Shown piece by piece: positions 1-7,049 of a stretch of DNA of 13,997 bases. The DNA comes from JAQBDA01 sp032124675. GTDB taxonomy: Bacteria > Chloroflexota > Anaerolineae > Anaerolineales > UBA4823. Position 1 is the first letter of the stretch, and every line of letters starts with the position of its first letter. Both the position numbers and the translations under genes were made by a program. The notes below the pieces were generated by a model, which saw nothing but the letters and a program-made list of their open reading frames with translations, was not told the DNA's origin and did no database searches. The stretch is taken from contig JAQBDA010000021.1 in the NCBI GenBank assembly GCA_032124675.1, forward strand, positions 1-13,997. The letters are read 5' to 3'.

Positions 1-1940
1 AGCGGGTCCTGGCTGAGAACCTGTTCTAAAATTTGTGATGCTTCGTTGCTTTGTCCAGCGCAGCGATGTGCAAGCGCCAACAGACTCGTAAGACTTGGTT
101 GATCATCACTCTCAGCTACCACTGTCCTGAGCATTTCAATGGCGCGTTTCCAATCTTTGCGCTGCAGTGCCACGCCTGCCAGACCTCGCTGTGCAGGCAC
201 CCATAAAGCATCATCTGATGGCACCAATCTATAATGCTTTTCAGCAGCCTCGATATCCCCCCCATACCAGGAAATCAGACCCAGGTAATAACCAGCCCCT
301 GTTATCCCCAGATCAACTGCACGGAGGAAGTGATTACCTGCTCCGCTGAGATCAGCACTGCGCAGCAATATCAAACCCAGCTGAAAATGCGTTGGAGCAT
401 GGTTTTCGTCCAATTGCAGGGCTTGATAATATGACTCCAATGCATGAGAGCGATTATCGAAGTTTTCGTGTTTAAGCCCCAGCCTGTAGCAACCTTGCGC
501 AGTTTTGGTGGAGATTTCGGAGGGCGGTTCCGAAAGGTCAGGGGGGGCTGGCTCCCTCTGGTGAGTGTAGTCTAAAATCTCGCTGCCCTCACTGTTTGTC
601 ACCACAAGGTTGAGCGGACGCGCGCCTAGAATGCCAGCCTCGACCTTGATTGTTTTCAGCCATGGGCGCTCAGGCGAGATCGATTCGATCTCTTCCAACA
701 GCACCTTGCCAGGTATGGATAGTTCGATTCTGGCGTTCTCAAAAGGATACACGGGGCAGAGTCCGAGGGTCAGTTCGGCGTACATTTCATCATTGCCCTG
801 GCTGAGCAGCAGCTTAGCGCCTATCTGCGCGCTGGCACAAGTGAGCCCACCCAATCCCCGCAAAGGAAGCCACCACTCTCGCCACGTTCTGAGCTTGCCA
901 GGTGGAAGGAAGTCGAAATCGAGTTGTGTCTCCATCGCGCCGCACTGGGTCTCAGCATATAGGGAGCCATCATCCATCAACGCAGATTGGTTTACGATGC
1001 CAACTTCGGATCTGCCCCACGACCACAGTTTCATCCCCGAGACATCCTCATGCCGAGCAAAATGAGCATAACCTGTGTTGGACGAGTGCTGCCAGGCACC
1101 AAAATAATCCCAGGTCACCCGGCGGCCGAAAATCGAGACCTGGGCAAGCATATCTTTTTCCCAGCGAAAATTGATCGGGGTATGAAGGCGATCTGCCGGC
1201 CACATCGGTACACCTTCCATACCTGGCAATCCCGGTTCGCCGGTAATCAAGTCCAGGCGGGCTGCAGGCCAGGAGGCTGTTCCTGCAAATTCATACGACC
1301 GCACCCTCTGCAAGGGATAGATAAACTCAGTCTGCTCATCAGAGACCAGGGAGGCGTTCGTCCAGTAGTGGTAGCGACCTGGGATCGGGGTTGGATTATA
1401 CAGACTGACATCCTGCGCCAAGGCACACCGATCCGGGTACAGGCTCAATTTAATCGCCCAACGCATCCCGGAAATATGTTCAAGCCCTCCAATGGTGATC
1501 GACCCGCTTCCATCATCTTCCTGGCGGATATCCCAGTTTACAGGATCAGCTGTTGTTGGAGCATGAGCAACCGGGAAACTGAATTCCACACCCCCTGAGA
1601 AGAATGCCCCTCGGATAGCCAATGGAGAAAATTTGATAACAGAGTTTTTATAAAATACTTCCCTTTCTGATACTTTGTCGTACACCGAATATACACGTCC
1701 ACCCAGGTCGGGAAGTACGGTGACGCGCAGATATTTATTCTCCAGAACGAGGGTACGATATTTTTTTTCTGTCGCTAGCGGAGTGATATCATCTTGTAAG
1801 GTGTAGGGATAAATATGCGCCACGCCATACCGGGAATGAAAGACCGGATTTCGGTTTTCGTCCCGGAGGACATACGTAGGCAGCGAGATTTCTTCGATAG
1901 AGGCCCGGACCTTGTCAGCATCTTCGTGTGTGCTCTTCAT
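1..1940 (-). CDS. DUF5107 domain + TPR protein, 3' end outside window
   Basis: The frame is open from an ATG at 1940 to the left edge, about 646 codons with no stop, so the C-terminus is missing. An AGGAG ribosome site sits about nine bases upstream. The first ~450 residues look like a DUF5107 domain: PYTLQD (~45-50), LGGRVYS (~79-85), FFSGGVEFSFP (~113-123), YWTNA (~192), KLWSWG (~304) and YAETQCG (~328). A Pro/Glu-rich linker (~460-475) leads into TPR-like helical pairs from ~478 to the edge. The same motifs, in the same order, recur in the protein at 7050-9065, so the two are paralogs. It follows the permease genes by about 40 bases and is probably last or near-last in the binding-protein operon. 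No signal peptide is seen, so it is probably cytoplasmic. DUF5107 has no function I can name with certainty. A beta-sandwich sugar-binding, mutarotase or hydrolase role is inference from context. The family call is good; the role is open. Confidence 0.85.
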   Translation of the reverse strand, partial: MKSTHEDADKVRASIEEISLPTYVLRDENRNPVFHSRYGVAHIYPYTLQDDITPLATEKKYRTLVLENKYLRVTVLPDLGGRVYSVYDKVSEREVFYKNSVIKFSPLAIRGAFFSGGVEFSFPVAHAPTTADPVNWDIRQEDDGSGSITIGGLEHISGMRWAIKLSLYPDRCALAQDVSLYNPTPIPGRYHYWTNASLVSDEQTEFIYPLQRVRSYEFAGTASWPAARLDLITGEPGLPGMEGVPMWPADRLHTPINFRWEKDMLAQVSIFGRRVTWDYFGAWQHSSNTGYAHFARHEDVSGMKLWSWGRSEVGIVNQSALMDDGSLYAETQCGAMETQLDFDFLPPGKLRTWREWWLPLRGLGGLTCASAQIGAKLLLSQGNDEMYAELTLGLCPVYPFENARIELSIPGKVLLEEIESISPERPWLKTIKVEAGILGARPLNLVVTNSEGSEILDYTHQREPAPPDLSEPPSEISTKTAQGCYRLGLKHENFDNRSHALESYYQALQLDENHAPTHFQLGLILLRSADLSGAGNHFLRAVDLGITGAGYYLGLISWYGGDIEAAEKHYRLVPSDDALWVPAQRGLAGVALQRKDWKRAIEMLRTVVAESDDQPSLTSLLALAHRCAGQSNEASQILEQVLSQDP

Positions 1941-1982
1941 AGTCTCAGCTCCTGCCTGAATTCGGAGTAATTTATGTGGACT

Positions 1983-2882
1983 TTAGTGGTAGGTGATCGA
2001 ACTGGATAGCCCTTCGGTGAGCCAGCGATATAATACCAGCGCCAGGATCAGCGGTGGGATCAAACCCAAGGTCATGGCGACCGAGATGAGGGTATAGCTG
2101 GCATCCGGATTGCCCGCAATAGATGCGATAATCACCGGGCCGGTGTGAGTGGCTATCGTCTGGGTCAGAAAGCGAGCAAAGAGAAACTCGTTATAAGAGG
2201 CCATAAAAGCAAAGGCCGCCGCCGCGACCAAACCCGGCAGAGACATTGGGATGACGATCCTTACCAACGCCTGGAACGTGCTGCATCCATCGATAAGTGC
2301 TGCATCTTCAAAATCCCTGGGGATGCCGTTGAAATACAGCGTGAGAAACCAGATAGTGAAGGGTATTGTCAACGCCAGGTACACAAGGATAAGAGATAGG
2401 TATGTATCCAATAACCCCATCGATCGTATGATGACATAATAAGGAATCGCAACCGCAATCACCGGTATCAGTCGGCTGCCCAGAAAAAAATTAAATGTGA
2501 GGTATTTACCCTTGAATCTTAAGCGGGAGAATGTGTATGCGGCCACACCGCCCAGCACAAGATTGATGACCATGACACAGGTGGCGACTATGAAGCTGTT
2601 TCTCAAGGCTTTTGGGATCAGGCGTGCCTCTTGTGAGATCCGGCTGCGCAATTGTCCTTTGACTTCGTAGGCAGTGGGAATCTTACCTGTGAAGACATAA
2701 TTATAATTATCCAGGGTTGGATTCTGCGGGATGATCCGGGGAGGCTGACGCAGCAGCTCATTCTCACCCTGGATGCTGGCAACGCCTACCCAAAGCAAAG
2801 GACCGACGATAAATATGAACAGCAGTACACCTAGAAAATTCAGGATGAACGATCGAATTGTCCTCTTTGTTTTTTCATTCAT
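1983..2882 (-). CDS. ABC sugar transporter permease, MalG/UgpE type
   Basis: Inner-membrane permease of a CUT1-type carbohydrate importer, 299 residues, the usual length for the MalG side. The N-terminal membrane segment spans ~13-35, followed by an external loop (~36-92) and five further hydrophobic stretches. The cytoplasmic EAA loop that docks the ATPase is visible as EDAALIDGC (192-200), with the prolines of IPMSLP at 212 and 216. The family SYNEFLFA motif follows at ~229-236. It starts 25 bases after the stop of the other permease, so the two are co-transcribed and presumably form a heterodimer. The Shine-Dalgarno sequence is weak (GGGA about 14 bases upstream), so translation may be coupled to the upstream gene. 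No ATP-binding subunit is encoded in the window; many CUT1 systems share one encoded elsewhere. The substrate cannot be read from the permease. An amino sugar or a HexNAc-containing oligosaccharide is inferred from the divergent kinase gene. Confidence 0.93.
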   Translation of the reverse strand: MNEKTKRTIRSFILNFLGVLLFIFIVGPLLWVGVASIQGENELLRQPPRIIPQNPTLDNYNYVFTGKIPTAYEVKGQLRSRISQEARLIPKALRNSFIVATCVMVINLVLGGVAAYTFSRLRFKGKYLTFNFFLGSRLIPVIAVAIPYYVIIRSMGLLDTYLSLILVYLALTIPFTIWFLTLYFNGIPRDFEDAALIDGCSTFQALVRIVIPMSLPGLVAAAAFAFMASYNEFLFARFLTQTIATHTGPVIIASIAGNPDASYTLISVAMTLGLIPPLILALVLYRWLTEGLSSSITYH

Positions 2883-2907
2883 AGTTCCATAATTCCCAAT
2901 CCACTCG

Positions 2908-3834
2908 CTAAATTATCTCAGTCTCTTCAGTCCGCAGCACCCGGAGGTAGAGCAGAATAAGCACAAGGGTTATCATGGCAATAATAATCGCTAGGGCAAC
3001 CCCATGACCCAGATTTAACGACTTGAAAATTTCTACATAAGCAAACCAGCTAAGTAGAGCGGTAGAATTCGCCGGACCGCCGCCGGTCATGACATAAATC
3101 GTGTCGAATGTCAGGATAGCGGTCATCGTCTCGTAGACAACGACTACCAGGAAGACCGGACGTAACAAAGGCAGTGTTATAAAGCGGAATATACGCCAGC
3201 CTCCCCCTCCATCGATCTTGGCAGATTCGTATAATTCATCCGGGATGAGCTGCAAGCCCGCCAGGAAAAAGATAGCTACCAGCGGTCCCTCTTTCCATAT
3301 ATGTGCCATAACCAGGCTGATCTTTGCCAGAGTCGGGTTTGCCAGGAAGGGGATATAGTTATCGATCAGACCCAACGCATAAAGAATCCCATTAAGGATG
3401 CCAAAGTCTGCATTCAAGATCCATTTCCACAGCAGCCCACTGACGACAGCCGGAAGCGCCCAGGGCAATAAAATGACCACTTTCAGGGGACCAGCCATTC
3501 TGATTTTGGTGTTAAGCAGCAATGCGACGCCAAGCCCGAAAAGGATAACACCGGTTACGGCAGAGACTGCGTAGACCGCAGTGACCGTAATGGAATTTTT
3601 GAAGTAATAACTGGTGACAACATCGATATAATTTTGTAATCCTATAAAAGGGTTATCGCCTGGACGTGTAAGCAGATAACGATAGAAACTCATTCGAACA
3701 GCATGAATAATCGGGTAGATTGCAAATAATGCAATCACGATAAGAACTGGAAGAATGGATAGATAGGGATAAATTCTATCTGTGATTTTCGATCTGGTTC
3801 TTTTAGAGCCCTGGACCATTGGCTGTTGAGCCAT
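2908..3834 (-). CDS. ABC sugar transporter permease, MalF/UgpA type
   Basis: Second inner-membrane permease of the CUT1 importer, 308 residues from the chosen start. An in-frame ATG at 3864 would add ten residues. The ATG at 3834 is preferred because a GGAGG site lies nine bases before it and no such site serves the upstream codon. The N-terminus is basic, and the first membrane helix runs ~24-46. The EAA loop reads YESAKIDGGGGW (202-213) with the conserved LP-LLRP prolines at ~222-226. The family signature MTGGGPANST lies at 249-258, preceded by FDTIY. These are hallmarks of MalF/UgpA-type subunits. It lies between the binding-protein gene (89 bases upstream, with a strong hairpin in the gap) and the MalG-type gene. 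It should pair with the latter to form the translocation channel. Confidence 0.94.
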   Translation of the reverse strand: MAQQPMVQGSKRTRSKITDRIYPYLSILPVLIVIALFAIYPIIHAVRMSFYRYLLTRPGDNPFIGLQNYIDVVTSYYFKNSITVTAVYAVSAVTGVILFGLGVALLLNTKIRMAGPLKVVILLPWALPAVVSGLLWKWILNADFGILNGILYALGLIDNYIPFLANPTLAKISLVMAHIWKEGPLVAIFFLAGLQLIPDELYESAKIDGGGGWRIFRFITLPLLRPVFLVVVVYETMTAILTFDTIYVMTGGGPANSTALLSWFAYVEIFKSLNLGHGVALAIIIAMITLVLILLYLRVLRTEETEII

Positions 3835-3871
3835 CTTTGACAACCTCCAGGTAGTTACAAGCAATATGCAA

Positions 3872-3908
3872 GATGGAGGGCGACGTCAATAATCTGTCGC
3901 CCTCCATC
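3872..3908 (-). promoter_or_regulatory. Intercistronic hairpin between binding-protein and permease genes
   Basis: Two perfectly complementary 13-base arms (3872-3884, GATGGAGGGCGAC, and 3896-3908) flank an 11-base loop. They lie between the binding-protein stop codon (3924) and the first permease start (3834). In the leftward transcript this makes a stable GC-rich stem 16 bases after the stop. The downstream bases contain no U-tract, so it is not a classical terminator. Known carbohydrate ABC operons such as malE-malF use structured intercistronic RNA to keep the binding-protein mRNA abundant relative to the permease mRNA. The same role is inferred here. Confidence 0.7.
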
Positions 3909-3923
3909 CATTCGAGGATACGG

Positions 3924-5303
3924 TTATTGTGCGGCCAGTTCGTTCCAATGGTCAGCCATATTATTGAGCGTATCCATTGTAGACTGCTGCCCAAGAATGG
4001 CTTTATGAACCTCTGCTCTTGTGAATACATCCCACGTACCAAACCAAGGGGTTAATCCCTCTTTAGCTCGCGCCAGTTTGGCTTGTGATGCAATGACATC
4101 CACATCGCCCCATTGCCCGAACGCCGACTTGACATCTGGGTCTTCAAACAATGGTAGTTGAGCGAAGCCAAGCCCATTTTCTACTGCCCAACGCTTAACT
4201 ACTTTGTACTCTCCATCCGTCTTCCCACCAAAGTACTCGAGGAACTTCCATGCACACGCCATCGCGGCGTCACCCAGGCTCTCGGCTCCTGGGGTCATAG
4301 CATAGAAGCGCACGTAACCAACAGTGGCATGGCTATCGCCGGGCATCAATGCTATCTTAAATTTGCCCGCAAATTCACCACTGTCTGGCTTGTTCAGCTC
4401 TGCCATGTTGTACTGGGGAACAATTGTGAACGTGTGTGCTCCCGCTTGCATGCTCTTAACCTGGTCGATTTCAGCTGTCTGCAAACTGGCAGGATCGAGA
4501 ATACCCGCATCGTATGCTTCCCGCAACCATTCGATCGCTTCATAAGCTGCGCTGCCTTCGGCCGCGAAGGTCGGCTGGTTATTTTCATCAAAAAGGGCAC
4601 CAGTCCCCTCATGACGTCCATAGATCATGGAGATCAGCGCTTCGATGGAGGCACCTTCTTGCTGGGAGAAGGCAAGTATCATTGGATAGTCCGTGATACC
4701 CTGGTCCTTGAGCGCCATGGACATATCCCAAACATCCTGCCAGGACTCAGGGGGAGAATCGAAACCAGCCTGTGCTAGCTGGTCCTCGTTGTAAACAAAG
4801 TCGATGGTGTCGGCATAATACGACAGGCCGTAGACATTATCTTCATAGGTCATGCCCTGAAGTGCATAGGGCGCTAGCTCGGGACTGTAATCTTGCACCT
4901 GGGGGAAACTCGGATTAAGCGGTGCCAGCCAATCGGCTGACGCCCACTCCTGCAGCCAGTGATCTGAGCCATAGAGCAGCGGTGGCGGGTTGCCACCTGC
5001 GAAGCGCCCGACCATCGTGTCGTGATAATCAAGCCAGGAGTAATCCTGCAGGTTAATCTGGCATTCAGGGTTGGCAGCCTGGAAATTACTGATGTTATCC
5101 TGGATGGTTTCAATCCCATACGACCAGACAACAAAGTCCAGCGAAGTTGGTCCTTCCGCTGCTGGTGGTGCCTCTTCCTCAGCAGGCGCTGCTGTTTCCT
5201 CTACAGGTGGCGCTTCCACTGCTGGAGCAGCACACCCAACAGCCAAGGTCGCGATGAACAAGGCAACAAGCATCAGGGATAGAAATCGTGTATAGGTCTT
5301 CAT
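3924..5303 (-). CDS. ABC transporter sugar-binding lipoprotein
   Basis: Extracellular solute-binding protein (family 1 style), 459 residues from the chosen start. It captures sugar outside the membrane and delivers it to the two permeases encoded next. The ATG at 5303 is chosen because GAGGAG lies about seven bases upstream and it begins a proper lipoprotein signal peptide: MKTYTR, then a hydrophobic core, then LAVGC with Cys24 as the lipidation site. An upstream ATG at 5348 would put 15 charged residues before the signal peptide and is less likely. Residues ~25-52 are an Ala/Pro/Glu-rich tether as in many Chloroflexota and Gram-positive lipoproteins. The remainder has the usual two-lobe pattern (for example LDFVVWSYG near the mature start, and a Trp/Tyr-rich C-terminal half). 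It is the first gene of the leftward operon. The ligand is not readable from the sequence; the locus points to an amino-sugar oligosaccharide. Confidence 0.93.
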   Translation of the reverse strand: MKTYTRFLSLMLVALFIATLAVGCAAPAVEAPPVEETAAPAEEEAPPAAEGPTSLDFVVWSYGIETIQDNISNFQAANPECQINLQDYSWLDYHDTMVGRFAGGNPPPLLYGSDHWLQEWASADWLAPLNPSFPQVQDYSPELAPYALQGMTYEDNVYGLSYYADTIDFVYNEDQLAQAGFDSPPESWQDVWDMSMALKDQGITDYPMILAFSQQEGASIEALISMIYGRHEGTGALFDENNQPTFAAEGSAAYEAIEWLREAYDAGILDPASLQTAEIDQVKSMQAGAHTFTIVPQYNMAELNKPDSGEFAGKFKIALMPGDSHATVGYVRFYAMTPGAESLGDAAMACAWKFLEYFGGKTDGEYKVVKRWAVENGLGFAQLPLFEDPDVKSAFGQWGDVDVIASQAKLARAKEGLTPWFGTWDVFTRAEVHKAILGQQSTMDTLNNMADHWNELAAQ

Positions 5304-5380
5304 TAAATTTCTCCTCTCTTTGTATTGGATATCGTTGAAACCTTGCATGGATATTGGTTGGTTTCGTCTGTTTTAGCTGC

Positions 5381-5389
5381 CACCTCCTT
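5381..5389 (-). other. Shine-Dalgarno-like AAGGAGGTG without a start codon
   Basis: On the minus strand the nine bases AAGGAGGTG match the 16S rRNA anti-Shine-Dalgarno consensus almost perfectly. No ATG, GTG or TTG follows within the usual 5-10 bases. It lies about 78 bases before the chosen start of the binding-protein gene, inside its probable leader. It may be chance, a ribosome standby site or the remains of a lost leader peptide. Confidence 0.4.
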
Positions 5390-5416
5390 TTACTATCTCA
5401 CCCAATATAGTGTCAA
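5387..5416 (-). promoter_or_regulatory. Candidate promoter of the transporter operon
   Basis: A perfect minus-strand -35 box TTGACA (5411-5416) is followed, 18 bases on, by a weak -10 box TAAAAG (5387-5392). This would place the transcription start some 75 bases before the binding-protein start codon. A second minus-strand candidate is TTGACA at 5667-5672 with TACCAT (5644-5649) at 17 bases, but its leader would be about 340 bases. Neither is certain. Confidence 0.35.
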
Positions 5417-5485
5417 ACTTCGTGCACCACTGGGTATATTTAGATACAGGCAATTGTGATACTCTCGCTAAAAATCGATAATCCC

Positions 5486-5507
5486 TTGCTCAATTCAAAG
5501 TGAGCAA
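5486..5507. promoter_or_regulatory. Candidate operator, 7-bp perfect inverted repeat
   Basis: TTGCTCA (5486-5492) and its exact complement TGAGCAA (5501-5507) flank an 8-base AT-rich spacer. Size and symmetry suit a dimeric HTH repressor. It is the best-formed dyad in the divergent region, upstream of the main leftward promoter candidate. Assignment to the ROK regulator encoded next door is inference. Confidence 0.5.
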
Positions 5508-5528
5508 ATAACAGATTAACAGCTAGGA

Positions 5529-5547
5529 CTTATACGGAAATTATAAG
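5529..5547. promoter_or_regulatory. Inverted repeat overlapping a minus-strand TATAAT
   Basis: CTTATA (5529-5534) and TATAAG (5542-5547) form a 6-bp dyad with a 7-base spacer. The right arm overlaps a perfect minus-strand -10 hexamer TATAAT (5540-5545). A repressor here would block that promoter, although its matching -35 is poor. Confidence 0.35.
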
Positions 5548-5600
5548 ATAGTATTGGAGGATAAACTAAGTCGCTCCCGGCATGCCACGTGCCTGAATAA

Positions 5601-5631
5601 TTATGCATAAAGGGTAACTTAATTAAGGTTA
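5601..5631. promoter_or_regulatory. Pair of short palindromes in the divergent region
   Basis: TTATGCATAA (5601-5610) is a perfect 10-bp palindrome. It is followed at once by TAAC and GTTA (5615-5618 and 5628-5631) flanking TTAATTAA, a 17-bp imperfect dyad. The density of symmetry supports a protein-binding site, but AT-rich DNA produces such motifs by chance. Confidence 0.3.
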
Positions 5632-5752
5632 TTAATATTCTATATGGTAGACGATTAATTACGATTTGTCAACTATCAATGTGAAATACGCATAATATTC
5701 CCATAATAGAGGTGGGATTATACCATGCATTCGCTTTCTTAACCTCTGCTAC

Positions 5753-5780
5753 TTGACAAGGTTGTGGAATGATGTAAACT
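5753..5780 (+). promoter_or_regulatory. Candidate promoter of the ROK regulator operon
   Basis: A perfect TTGACA (5753-5758) is followed, 16 bases on, by TAAACT (5775-5780, 4 of 6 consensus). Transcription would start near 5787, about 50 bases before the chosen regulator start. This also argues against reading the TTG inside the -35 box (5753) as the regulator's start codon. Confidence 0.5.
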
Positions 5781-5836
5781 ATTTATTAAGAATATTAACT
5801 ATTGAAGCGCTATCACGACGACGGGTAATTGATTCG

Positions 5837-7027
5837 ATGCAGAAGGTTACTCCCAGGCGAGCGAGAGCCCGTAATACACAAATCGTGCTCAAGACCATCT
5901 ATACAGATGGTCCGATCAGCCGCGCTGAGATATCTCGGGTGACGGATCTTACTCCACCTACGATCTCGGATGTCGTCTCAACATTAATTTCCAATGGGCT
6001 GGTGGAGGAAGTAGGATTCGCTCCCTCTTCTACCGGTAGACGGGCCATCCTGCTGGAAGTTGCAGATGATTCCCGGCAGTTGATCGGAGTCGACTTATCA
6101 AGGCAAGATTTTCGTGGTGCCCTGGCAAATCTGCGCGGCCAGATCAAACACCGTGTAGATTTGCCTCTTCAAGGACGTGATGGGGATGCAGCCCTGAGCC
6201 TGGTCTATGACCTGGTAGATGCTCTGGTTGAATCGGCGAGCAGTGCATTGCTCGGGATCGGAATCGGTGTGCCTGGCCTGGTAGATGCATCCAAGGGAGT
6301 TCTCCATCAATCAGTCAATCTGAACTGGCGTCACATTCCATTAGGCAAGCTGCTGCAAAAGCGTTACAACCTCCCGGTCTATATGGCCAATGACTGCCAG
6401 GTAGCTGCCCTGGCTGTGCATACTTTTGGTGCGCATACCGATGATGAATTACCTCTGGTGGTAATCAATGTGGGCTGGGGTGTTGGCGCAGGAATAATCG
6501 TCAATGGCAAACTGATGCATGGCACGCCTGTAGGAGCTGGCGAGATTGGACATCTGACTGTCCATGACAACGGTGTACGGTGTGCATGCGGAAATTATGG
6601 CTGTCTGGAGACTATCGCCAGTACCAGGGGAATCATCAGACGTGTCAAGGCGCAATTAGATGGCAATCCTCGAATCTCCAAGAACGAATTCACAACCATT
6701 TCTGATCACATCGATATGGACGCTGTATTCCAATTGCTCGAATCAGGAAATGAGGATGTGCGGCAGGTGGTCCTTGAGACCGGTCAGGCCTTGGGCATTG
6801 TAGCTGCTAGCCTGGTAAGTGTTTTAGGAAGCTGCCGCATCTTACTCCGCGGCGAAGTCGCCAACTTTGGTCAACTGCTGATTGAAGCCATGCGAGATGA
6901 GATGGACAGACGAACGCTTCCTACATTGTCAAGGGTTTCTGATATCGGGGAGACGAACGTGGGGGCGGATATCGTGATCCGCGGTGCATCAGCATTGATC
7001 TTACATCACGAGCTTGGCGTACTTTGA
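5837..7027 (+). CDS. ROK-family transcriptional regulator
   Basis: DNA-binding sugar-sensing regulator of the NagC/XylR type, 396 residues from ATG 5837. The frame also opens at TTG 5753, but that codon lies in the likely -35 box and the extra 28 residues match nothing in the family. The N-terminal winged HTH is at ~13-60 (GPISRAEISRVTDLTPPTIS, then a GRR wing at 67-69). The ROK fold carries GVPGLVD (~144-150), ND (185-186, the position of the kinase catalytic Asp), NVGWGVGAG (211-219), GEIGH (235-239) and the zinc motif CACGNYGCLE (249-258). The usual N-terminal phosphate loop DxGGTK is replaced by DLSRQDFRG, so it is probably a sensor and not an active kinase. It heads the rightward operon and faces the transporter arm, so it likely represses both until a sugar or sugar phosphate is present. 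No clear Shine-Dalgarno precedes the ATG. Confidence 0.92.
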   Translation: MQKVTPRRARARNTQIVLKTIYTDGPISRAEISRVTDLTPPTISDVVSTLISNGLVEEVGFAPSSTGRRAILLEVADDSRQLIGVDLSRQDFRGALANLRGQIKHRVDLPLQGRDGDAALSLVYDLVDALVESASSALLGIGIGVPGLVDASKGVLHQSVNLNWRHIPLGKLLQKRYNLPVYMANDCQVAALAVHTFGAHTDDELPLVVINVGWGVGAGIIVNGKLMHGTPVGAGEIGHLTVHDNGVRCACGNYGCLETIASTRGIIRRVKAQLDGNPRISKNEFTTISDHIDMDAVFQLLESGNEDVRQVVLETGQALGIVAASLVSVLGSCRILLRGEVANFGQLLIEAMRDEMDRRTLPTLSRVSDIGETNVGADIVIRGASALILHHELGVL

Positions 7028-7049
7028 AATTCAACAGGGAAAATGATGT

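Larger units (their letters stand above)
5304..5836. promoter_or_regulatory. Divergent regulatory region between the two arms
   Basis: About 530 bases, clearly more AT-rich than the flanking genes and with no convincing coding frame. It separates the leftward transporter operon from the rightward regulator-enzyme operon and must hold the promoters for both. It contains several inverted repeats (listed separately), a perfect TTGACA box for each direction, and a TATAAT hexamer on the minus strand (5540-5545). ROK regulators commonly bind palindromic sites in such regions, so autoregulation and control of both arms is likely by inference. Confidence 0.75.

Noticed and set aside
610..1598. Long plus-strand open frames at the left end (for example 610-1065 and 987-1598)
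   Set aside because: They lie antisense to the DUF5107 gene, their translations show no recognisable family, and the minus-strand frame is open throughout with good motifs.
5753..5836. TTG at 5753 as start of the ROK regulator
   Set aside because: The TTG is the first half of a perfect TTGACA -35 box, and the 28 added residues do not resemble the usual N-terminus of the family. ATG 5837 lies just ahead of the HTH.
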